Source: Anastatus disparis
Lineage: Eukaryota; Arthropoda; Insecta; Hymenoptera; Eupelmidae
Direction: 5' to 3'
Assembly (NCBI GenBank): GCA_017163975.1
Contig: JAFFSR010000307.1
Location: 2,367,001-2,431,000, forward strand
Length of the DNA: 64,000 nucleotides
Shown: positions 21,997 to 30,598 of the stretch, one piece after another
How positions within the stretch are numbered: the stretch's first letter is position 1
Layout of the letters: each line of letters starts with the position of its first letter
Translations under genes and position numbers: made by a program
Notes under the pieces: model-generated
Databases searched by the model: none
Told to the model about the DNA's origin: nothing
What the model saw: the letters and a program-made list of their open reading frames with translations, nothing else

Positions 21997-24750
21997 CTAC
22001 TTTTTATCTACTAATATACTATTTATCTTTTTCCTTTTTAAAATATTAGGTATAAATTGCTCTCTTTTTAATACTTTTTCATTTTCTCTAAATTTATCAT
22101 TAGATGCACTTTGTACTATCTCAATTTCTACTCCATCGTCGCTTTGATATCTTTCATTAATGGCGTCGTCATTCTTACTGAGTAACTCGTCATTATCATT
22201 TTTTTTATTAAGAGATTCAATTACGTCATGATTATCTAATTGTTCGGATGGAGATTCGTTGTAAATTTCTACTTGCGTTGTTATTAGATTATTGTTTTCC
22301 TTTACTACGTTCGCCGATTCGTGATTATCAACAATTTGCGCATTATTGTCACTACCTGAGTGCCACTGATCATCATTAACTGCTTTACCTTCTCCCTCCA
22401 CTTCATCTCTTAAGAAGGGGCCGAACTATCTGTCTTTGTCTAATAGCGTTTTTCATCATTTATGTAAACACTATCCGGTATAACAAGAAAAAAATAGCAG
22501 CCCCCGCTAGATATTAGTATAATTAGTAAATTTTGTAATAACAACCAAATTTTTTACCGCATAGTTTTTGACTAATTAGAGACCTACTAGCAATCTAGAA
22601 TATAACCTATCTTTTTTTTGGTAGGTCTCTAATTATTCAAAAACTACGCAGTGAAAAAATTTGGTTGTTATTACAAAATTTACTTATTATAGTAATATCT
22701 AGCGGGGGCTGCTATTTTTTTCTTGTTATACCGGATAGTGTTTACATAAATGATGAAAAACGCTATTAGACAAAGATAGATAGTTTGGCCCCTTCTTAAC
22801 AAATAAGCTGGTTCCAACCTTTCAATATTAACCGTCACATCTTTATCATTTTTCCTTATGACGAAATTACGACCATTTTCGTGCCTTGTTATAATCTTAT
22901 ATAGCCCTGTGTACAGTTGAACCAAGGGAGGTCTAACTGCTCTTATTCTCTCCTACACATGTGTGCACTTTTCGAGGTCTTAATATACGAATGCTTTTGC
23001 TAGATGGTTGTGCCTTACTAGTACAGGCCTGACCTCGTTTATGTATTCTTTAAATTCAGATAAAAACAGATTATGATCTCTTATATCTGTTTCTCTGAAG
23101 CCACACATGTCCCCAGGTATGGTTAAAATTGTTCCATATAGGAACTCAGCCGGGCTGGCATCCGTATCCTTACGTATTCGCGTTATCAACCCTAACAAAA
23201 CAATGGTAAGGACTTTGGTCCATTCGCGCCCCTTTATATGACACATAAGTGCCGCCTGAAGATCATGGTGCCACCGTTCTACCATACTGTTTGCGACTGG
23301 GTGATAAGCTGTAGTGCGCACTCTTTGGCAGCCAATAAGTTGTAGGAATTCTAAAAACATGGCAGACTCAAACTGTTTTCCTTGATCTGTTGTGATGATA
23401 ACAAGTGCACCAAAACGTGACACCCATGTATCATAAAAAGCGTGCGCGACAGTGAGAGCCGATGCGTCGCTGACGGGCACCGCCTCCGACCACCTAGTAT
23501 ACCTATCAATCGTGGTCACTAGATATCTGTAACCTTCGCTAAGTGGCAACGGACTTACCAAGTCGACATGAACGTGAGTGAACCTCGCATCTGGTTCACT
23601 AAACTTCATAAACAAAAACTTGTTTCCCTTGTTACTTTAGATCTTTGATATTTCACACATGTCTTACACCAAGATGTAATTCGTCTGTTCATGTTTGGCC
23701 ACACGTACTGTTTTCTAATCATCTTACTCGTTGATCGAGCAGATGGGTGCGCCTTATTGTGGCAGAGCTCAAAGATGACTAGTCTCAGCGCCCCAGGAAC
23801 ATATGGCCTTTCGCAATAAAATGGCATATTCTCTGCGCCTACTGCTGTACTGCAGTTTAACCAACTTCAGCTGGTGCCGCGGGTCATTTATAATCCGCTG
23901 CAGCTGCTGATCTTCTTTCTGCTTCTTAGTTATTTCATCGAGAGAAAACGTAGTGGGGAATCTAAAATTGTCAATCCTTGATAGCGTATCAGCTACCACG
24001 TTGCTCTCCCCATGTAAGTAATATATCTTAACATTAAATATATGCAAGCTTACGAGCTCTTAAAGCTGGACAACTTTCAAGGCTTTGTTCCAGCGCACAT
24101 GTCAGTGGCTTATGATCTGTATGAATTTTTATCTCTCTACCTTCTAGGTAGTAACTAAAATATTTTATCACTTCGTATATAGCCATTAATTCGCAATCAT
24201 ACGTAGAATATCTCGACAGTACGGGAGTGAAATTATTTAAAAAAGAAACTAAAGGTCGTTATACATTCTCTATTCTTTGTTCAAGCGATGTGCCTATCGC
24301 GAAATTCGATGCATCTGATACTAACCTAATTTCAGCGTTTTTCGCCGGAAACACAAGATAGGCAACATTTGCTAATTCTTCTTTTATCGTATTGAACGCC
24401 TTTCTGCTTCTTCTGTCCATTCTACTGTTCGTTTATCCTTCTTTTTTATGTCTACCGCTGGAAACTGCCTAATTCATTCGGCATATTTGATCTCTGGATC
24501 TATTATCTGGGAGCAAGTGGTAGTGTTTAATGATATCGCCGCCTAGAATAGCATACGGAACGTCTGCTATAATAAACGCCCACTTTATTCTATTACTGAA
24601 CCCGAAATCTAATTCCCTATAAGTAACGCCATACGCATCTATCCTTGTATTATTAGCCGCGTAAAGTTTGATAGACGTTGCTTCCTTTTTGCTATTTTCT
24701 CTTTTCAGTATTATAGATACTTCTCCACCTGTGTCAATCAAAAACATTTC
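21997..24750 (-). pseudogene. Gypsy-like pol relic: protease, RNase H, integrase; RT core deleted
   Basis: In minus-strand order the parts are as follows. The aspartic protease has MFLIDTGGEVSI, with FLIDTG as the active site, and PYAILGGDII (24469-24747). RNase H remnants lie at about 24060-24440, with readable pieces corresponding to the subdomain upstream of the tether. The tether and zinc-binding part of integrase has LHGESNVVADTLSRID, CHNKAHPSARST and WCKTCVKYQRSK (23606-24047). The integrase core is at 22980-23615, with Asp in HVDLVSP, Asp in TTDQGKQFES and Glu in NSMVERWHHDLQAAL. The C-terminal part (22800-22925) has TRHENGRNFVIRK, and an acidic extension lies at 21997-22409. The polymerase palm with YxDD is absent: protease and RNase H are almost adjacent. 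Stops and frameshifts are present, and a MITE interrupts the extension. Confidence 0.82.
22410..22799. mobile_element. Complete TTAA MITE inserted in gypsy pol
   Basis: TTAA at 22410-22413 and 22796-22799 encloses a 382-bp palindrome: GAAGGGGCCGAACTATCTGTC on the left, GATAGATAGTTTGGCCCCTTC on the right, arms continuous to a centre near 22615. On the minus strand the pol frame reads ...PAYLL up to the right TTAA and resumes RDEVEGEGKAV after the left TTAA. Removing the insert and one TTAA therefore keeps the frame. The arms still pair almost perfectly, so the insertion is young compared with the element it hit. Confidence 0.9.
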
Positions 24751-24759
24751 TTAAGTTGC

Positions 24760-25041
24760 TTTGTCTATTACATGGAAGCGTATACTCTCAATCGTCGACG
24801 AAGTTACCTCCTCTACTCGCCGGGATGGGAGTTTAAATGTCCCCTATTTACCAAGTGTTGTGTATTTATTTTCACACTATTGCTACTAAATAGGCTTTTT
24901 GCCAATGATACTGATCTATAATTATTTTCTCTGTTCCTTGGGGACGCGTATCTATATCTCTGTCCACGCTGTACCCAATCGCACGGCTTAATGCATCTAT
25001 ATGCCTTGTTGCCATATTTTTTATGGTAAATACAAATAATC
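24760..25041 (-). pseudogene. Gypsy-like gag, zinc-knuckle segment
   Basis: The minus-strand frame contains CIYHKKYGNKAYRCIKPC, a CxYHxxxGxxAxxCxxPC knuckle found at the end of Gag in many insect Ty3/gypsy elements. A basic tail (QRGQRYRYASPRNRENN) and a short spacer lead to the protease at 24747. It binds nucleic acid in the particle. The upstream part of the same frame lies at 28100-29156, displaced by the 3-kb insertion at 25042-28090. The Gag-protease junction has stops at about 24750-24815. Confidence 0.72.
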
Positions 25042-26016
25042 ACGTCTATTACGCTGGCACAGCCACTAGACAACGCCACTACCTAACCATTACCATATTT
25101 TGTTGCTAATTTGTTGCTAATTTGTTACGCAAAAATCAATTTTGTTGCTCTAGCCGTTCCCGAGAAACACGGGCCGTGCTAGCGTAAGTCTTACGCTAGC
25201 AAGGCCACTGCTGTAACTCTGGTTCTAATTGAGATATTTTAAAGATTCGAACGGCATAATTTGTTGCTAATTTGTTGCTGAAGGATGATATTTTCTAAAA
25301 TTCGAATACAATAGTATTTGACCCTAATACCGACATCAGGCCCAGTTGAATTTCAAGAAATCAGTTATTTTTCAGGGTATGACTAAAACTAATTAGTAAT
25401 TTCAATTGATTACTAATTAGTATTTCTGCCGCCCAGCATTTGCTGCATGATATAATACATCTCGGCAGCAACGAAATGAGAGTATAAAAATGACATATTA
25501 CGTTAATAAAGCTTTTCAAATCTAACTTTTCATAAATTTTGGATTTCAAAAGTTTTTAGATACGTTCTTTTATGTTTAAAAGTCGAAAGATATAAATAAC
25601 ATATTAACGAATTTTTAGATGCATAGCATTCATTGCATTATAATGTGTTTGACAGGTTATGACTAAATAAGTTCTATTGTAAAAACCAAAAAAAAACATA
25701 TTCAAATAAAATTTTTTTGTCCAAACCTTGGGCGAAATTTATATATAGATTTGTTTTAATTGTAACTATAGATTTTTACATTTTCATTATGTATTCTATT
25801 AGTACAAAATAATTATATTATATATATTTGATTCGAATTCATAATTGTAATTTAAATAGTAATGGATTTAAGTAAGAATTGCTGAGTTTATAATACAAGC
25901 TTACATCTCCACCAATGGTTATGGTTAGGTCAAGTTCTGTTTCTTCGCAACGTTTTCTTCGCGAGAGATTTTTTCTCTTGAAGCGTGGGAGGTGCGAACA
26001 GGAGGCGTATGAGTTG

Positions 26017-26074
26017 TTTTAGCTATATAAATATATAAATATATATATATGAATATAAATATATATATATATAT
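26017..26074. repeat. Interrupted (TA)n tract
   Basis: AT-alternating DNA that ends ATATCTCCCTATATTATATAG, the same junction phrase found after the (TA)n tract at 48084-48130. Confidence 0.85.
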
Positions 26075-26116
26075 CTCCCTATATTATATAGTTATATGAA
26101 CCAAAATTCAGTCGGT

Positions 26117-26292
26117 GCCCCCCCACATCCCCCCACAGCCCCCCACAGCCGCCCCACATGATTTTTATTAATTAAATAACGTAAATTTACGTTATTTTAT
26201 GTTATCGATCATTACCCCCCCACGCCCCCCCACATCCCCCCATAGACCCCCCCACTAACCGCCCTCTTGCCCCCCACAGTCCCCCCCCCGCA
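26117..26292. repeat. C-rich tandem repeat (G-quadruplex/i-motif potential)
   Basis: Repeated CCCCCCAC words (CCCCCCCACATCCCCCCACAG and similar) occupy 26117-26160 and 26213-26292. They are separated by an AT-rich hairpin, ATAACGTAAATTTACGTTAT. On the minus strand this gives many runs of six or more G. A plus-strand open frame that begins in the array (26267-26626) is compositional. Confidence 0.85.
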
Positions 26293-26564
26293 GTCAATCT
26301 CGGGCGCGCTTTGCGAGGCCCTCTTTTTTCTAACTCTAACTCTTTCTCTCTCTCTTTCTCTTATAAATAAAAGAACTAGTGCATCTGCTATTCATTCCTG
26401 CCGCTGCCAGCCAGTAGTACCCCTCTCGCTCGTGCAGCAAATACTGGGCGGCAGAAATAAACTAAACTTGATTCAAATACTATTGTTTTCGAATTTCGGA
26501 AAATGTTATCTTTCATCAACAAATTATGCCGTTCGAATCGTTAATAGTACATTACGATACACGT

Positions 26565-26655
26565 GCTCTAAGTGGTCCTTTTTAACACGGCGCGCAGTTA
26601 GCACCCGAGCGCAGCGAGGGTGCTAAGCACGTCATGTGAGAGGACCACTTCGAGC
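26565..26655. repeat. GC-rich hairpin block inside the Mutator-type element
   Basis: AAGTGGTCCT (about 26570) is mirrored by AGGACCACTT (about 26641). The enclosed TTAGCACCCGAGCGCAGCGA and GGGTGCTAAG form an inner inverted pair. The inner motif resembles the CTCGGGCGAAGCGAG block at 9663-9790. Confidence 0.6.
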
Positions 26656-27464
26656 ATACAAATCGTATATTATTTTATAGCACGTGTGAGATAAATCCAC
26701 CACACGTAATCTATACTATAGAAAATAAATTTCAACGAAATCTATACGCTCCACGAATGATAATTCGTAAATAAAAACGAACGCTATATATCAACAAAAC
26801 TATGCACTCTACGAACGATAATTCGAAAAAAATGAAAATTATATACATTATCAAAACTAAACCCTTCACAAACAAATAAGAAAAGTAAAAACGATTTCAA
26901 AAGCATTTTTAGAGTGTGAAATTATATTGATAATTATTAATATCACTGATATTTTATTAATAATTAAATACAATATGCTAACAAAATCTTGCCGATTATT
27001 CAGATTCATGTATACATAAGTCAGACAAAGCAAAACATCTAGTTCATTTTTCATATATGCATCTCTCTCTTTCTCATCGTTAAGCTGTATACACTGTACA
27101 CGCATGCGCGCTCACAGAGGTTTTATATATTCCGACAACTCACGGCACAATAAGAATTTATAAACTATAGTTTTCGTTTTCTTGATGCTTTTAATTCTTT
27201 ATTGAGGTATTTATATTTTTTGGTTAATTGTCTACGTGTTATTATAGGTAAAAAGATATTTCTACGTATTAATAAACGTACAAAGAGTGATTGTGACGCG
27301 TGATTTCGATATGATTACTTTTTCGAACAGTATAATAAAGTGTGAAATATATTACAGTAGTACTTTTTTACACAGTTCAAAAAAGTTGTACTTAGCTCCC
27401 GCTAAATGGTGTAGAAAACGCGGATTTAGCTCACGCAGTGCTATCATAGTACATTATTAACCTG

Positions 27465-27531
27465 GGGTGCAAAGGCTGGATTTACGTAACGAGTTTCGTA
27501 AAACAGCCTTTACACCAGAGGTTAATAATGA
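27465..27531. repeat. Short palindromic block within the Mutator-type element
   Basis: ATTAACCTGGGGTGCAAAGGCTG is mirrored by CAGCCTTTACACCAGAGGTTAAT, a 67-bp inverted repeat with a small loop. It could be a very short MITE or a structural element. Function unknown. Confidence 0.6.
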
Positions 27532-28099
27532 TTTTTTTCGCATGAGAGCCGAAAATGAGAAAAGAAGTTGCGATTTTGAGGTTAGAATGCGGAAAAATAT
27601 CTTAATTAGAACCAGAGTTACAGCAGTGGCCTTGCTAGCGTAAGACTTACGCTAGCACGGCCCGTGTTTCTCGGCTGGAGCAAAAAAATTGTTTCAAGGT
27701 GGAATCATCAGCAACAAATTAGCAACAAATTATTACTCTTTAGTTTTAGTCATACCCTGAAAAATAACTGATTTCTTGAAATTCAACTGGGCCTGATGTC
27801 GGTATTAGGGTCAAATACTATTGTTTTCGAATTTTGGAAAATATCATCTTTCAGCAACAAATCAGCAACAAATTATGATGTTCGAATAGTTAAAATATCT
27901 TAATTAGAATAAGAGTTACAGCAGTGGCCTTGCTAGCGTAAGACTTACGCTAGCACGGCCCGTGTTTCTCGGGAACGGCTAGAGCAACAAAATTGATTTT
28001 TGCGTAACAAATTAGCAACAAATTAGCAACAAAATATGGTAATGGTTAGGTAGTGGCGTTGTCTAGTGGCTGTGCCAGCGTAATAGACGTCAAATAATC

Positions 28100-29156
28100 C
28101 TATTGTTACTATTTGTCCTATTCTTATGCGTCAACCTATCTTTTTTTTTTATCAAATCTTGAACGCGATCCTATCTTCTCTATCGTTTTCTTTACTATCG
28201 CTTATGTGCGTGCGTCAATATCTACTTTACCTACATCTGATTCGTTACCATACGTTTCATTTACCCTTGCACGGTCAACCATACTAACGTTTCCTGCCTT
28301 ACCAGCCTTTTATTCGCATTCGTTCTCATACACTTTGTCGGCGTGACACACTACCGATGCTTCGTTCGTTAAATTGATTTCTCCCACGAGGAAATTTTTT
28401 ATTCTAAGTAGAAATTGAATTTCCAAGTTTTTAAAATTACTTTCCGTTTGATGTTCGCGCCTGCTACATCTAACATTTTTCTTAAGAAATCCGACGGCTT
28501 TTCTCTTTGCCTGCGAAATTTCCTAAATAGTACGTTAAAACGATCTTCTTGACCGTATTTATTTAGCAAATACTCTTTCATGCCGTCATACCTTTATCCC
28601 AGTTTCAAAGTTTTTACTATCATCGGTAAGATTTTGCAGCGTCATCTGTTTTTCGAATAACTCAAGCTACGTTTCCGGGCAATGTTTCCAGACGGGAAAA
28701 TTTGTTTGTCGTGTTTGCAAAAAATTACTTTAAACAAATTCTTGATAATTCATTCTCATGTTATTTGTTAGATGATTTCTGTTAAACTGTTGTGCGTTCC
28801 GCATATCGTTATCTACGTGTGTCTCGTTATTTTCGCGCGCCCCCTGTTGGTCACTGTTGACCTCTAGTGATTCTATTCTTTTTCTTAAGACGTTAATTAC
28901 TTTTGTAACTACTTTTCAATTCTTCCATTTTGCGTTAGTGGTATTCGTCTAATCTTTTCGTTTCTTTTACCAAAATTTCCTCACTACCGTTATCTTTCTC
29001 CGTATTAGCATCATCAAACGCAAATTTCCTATTCTGATTAATTTGGTTTTTGTATTTATCGCGTTCGTTCCCTTTTTCGAACTTATTGCACACAGTAGAC
29101 ACGAATCTAACTTCAGCTTCGCTCATTTCGCTAACATTCTTCGCGATTCCTTCCAT
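28100..29156 (-). pseudogene. Gypsy-like gag, N-terminal segment
   Basis: Minus-strand pieces at 28935-29156 (start MEGIAKNVSEMSEAEVRFVS, acidic and Lys-rich) and 28399-28581 (KEYLLNKYGQEDRFNVLFRK, then REKPSDFLRKMLDVAG) lie upstream of, and in line with, the zinc-knuckle segment at 24760-25041. The second piece has the helical capsid-like pattern of retrotransposon Gag proteins. Stops and frame changes separate the pieces. No primer-binding site or 5' LTR follows at higher coordinates, so the 5' end of the retrotransposon seems lost. Confidence 0.5.
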
Positions 29157-29430
29157 ATTGTGGTTTAAGGTTTACGTACAAATCGCAATTGATTGTTACG
29201 AAATAACCAAACTAACTACCCTCGATCAACTGTATTGTTAATATTGAGAACAAGAATAATATTAGTGTTTTATTGACTAGAATAAAAAAACAAAAGTCGG
29301 GACGAAACAAACACGTATGCAATGAATAATTTAACAAAAAATATGCAAATAAATTGATATTAATGTAAATTAAATAAAATTAAATAAATGGACAAAACAA
29401 AATTAAATTAATACGATATATATATATGGG
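29157..29430. other. No gene or LTR recognised
   Basis: This is where the leader and 5' LTR of the gypsy-like element should be. I see no copy of the 20933-21225 LTR and no tRNA-complementary primer site. It ends in a short (TA)n at about 29418. Confidence 0.5.
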
Positions 29431-30005
29431 ACATTCTCTGTCAAGTCGGCCACCCGCCCGTCCGAACTCAATTTTTGAGATAAAGGATTCATTTTAGGCT
29501 TAAAATGTTCGGTTGGGCATCTACTTTTTAATGTCGCGTGGCGATTTTAGATCACCCAACCCCTAACCCCATTATCCCTTAAAAACCATCCGTACCAACT
29601 CAAGCAGGCTAACACTGAAAACAGCGACTTTAGTCGTTCATTTTTCTTGAGATAATTAAATCCCACACCACAAGCTAGCCATGCCACCTAACTACCTAAC
29701 CCCTAAAAACCAGCCCTACCAAACTACCAGCAGGCTAATCCACCTGACCCTGGGTAGAACTAGTTTATTCACTCATTTTTATTTGAATAATTGAATCTTA
29801 TCTCGCAACCGAGACATATCACCTTACCGAGCACTTCATCTTTCCTTATCTCCTTATCGATCTTATTATAACCCCTAAAATCTAGCTCTAGCAAACCATA
29901 AACAGGCTAACCTACCTGTTCCAGGTACAGGTGGTTAAGTTGCCTATTTTTCTTAACATAAATAAATCCAACCGGAAGTGAGCAAAATCACCTAACTTTT
30001 GAACG
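29431..30005. repeat. Degenerate tandem repeat, roughly 130-180 bp units
   Basis: A phrase of the form TAACCCCTAAAAACCAGCCC, then ACCAAACT..CAGCAGGCTAA and CACCTG, recurs three times (about 29575, 29695 and 29870). Between the copies are TTTTTCTTGAGATAATTAAATCC-like pieces at related spacing. Copies are strongly diverged. No coding potential. Confidence 0.6.
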
Positions 30006-30539
30006 ACCTTTCTTCACTACCTAATAAAACAATCTGTCACATTGCTTTTTCTCATGTATTATAAGTTGTGGAACTTCTTAATTTAAAACTTAGATATTTT
30101 TTTTACCTTTTTATATTGATTTTTTACTCCTATTTTATTTTTTTTTATTTCTTAAAAAACTTATAAATTGTCTTGCGAGAAAATCACCTTAATGTTTGAG
30201 TTGTATTAGTTTATCAGTTCTTCAGAAAAATAGAAAGTTTGATTTAATATTTCGCTATAAGAAATAACTTATATATAATATACTGCTGTTTATTTAATAA
30301 GCGATTCTCCTCAAAAATTAACTTTATATTATCACTTAATTAATATTTATTTTATTATATTTCATTTACTTTTTATTTACAATTATCGTTTTGTATAAGT
30401 TTCATGTTCATAAAATTTTCACTTATTAATTAATTTTATTTTCCACTGAATTATTATTAACTTTATTTTTTTTCTGATATAAAATTTTATCTCGACTTAT
30501 TTGTTTTCATCAATTTGATAAGCAATTGTTTTGAGAGTA
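30006..30539. other. No gene recognised
   Basis: Very AT-rich, mostly T-runs on the plus strand. Nothing supported. Confidence 0.5.
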
Positions 30540-30598
30540 CTTATAATTAAGCTAACATCTATAAGTACAGGTGTAGTGTCCGTTTTACATCTCCTTAA
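30540..30598. mobile_element. End of a TTAA MITE related to 41899-42278
   Basis: ATCTATAAGTACAGGTGTAG, then TGTCCGTTTTACATCTCCTTAA, matches the right end of the complete MITE at 41899-42278 and ends at TTAA (30595-30598). Only about 59 bp remain. The open frame that starts at 30531 reads through this fragment, so its first ~23 codons are MITE-derived and not native to the protein that follows. Confidence 0.72.

Larger units (their letters stand above)
25042..28090. mobile_element. Mutator-type foldback (non-autonomous) with 9-bp target duplication
   Basis: The termini are ACGTCTATTACGCTGGCACA at 25042 and its exact inverse ending at 28090. The 9-bp word CAAATAATC flanks it on both sides (25033-25041 and 28091-28099). 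Long inverted arms (about 400 bp) include the GGTAATGGTTAGG/CCTAACCATTACC pair and a 23-bp perfect palindrome. The right arm carries part of the arm twice in tandem. A 9-bp duplication with long inverted repeats is characteristic of Mutator-like elements. The interior has a (TA)n tract, C-rich repeats and hairpins but no transposase. It lies within the gag frame of the gypsy-like element, which continues in phase across the junction. Confidence 0.88.

Noticed and set aside
26267..26626. 119-codon plus-strand frame
   Set aside because: It begins in the C-rich array and runs through a CT repeat and a hairpin; composition only.
28113..28346. 77-codon plus-strand ORF (MSYSYASTYLFFL...)
   Set aside because: It is antisense to the gypsy gag segment and Ser/Leu/Thr-rich as expected for a shadow frame.
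29317..29321. ATGCA as the second target copy of the gypsy-like element (matching 20928-20932)
   Set aside because: A 5-mer match is expected by chance and no LTR terminus adjoins it.
30531..30598. Apparent N-terminus MRVLIIKLTSISTGVVSV of the transposase at 30599
   Set aside because: This segment is the end of a TTAA MITE, so these codons are not native to the protein.
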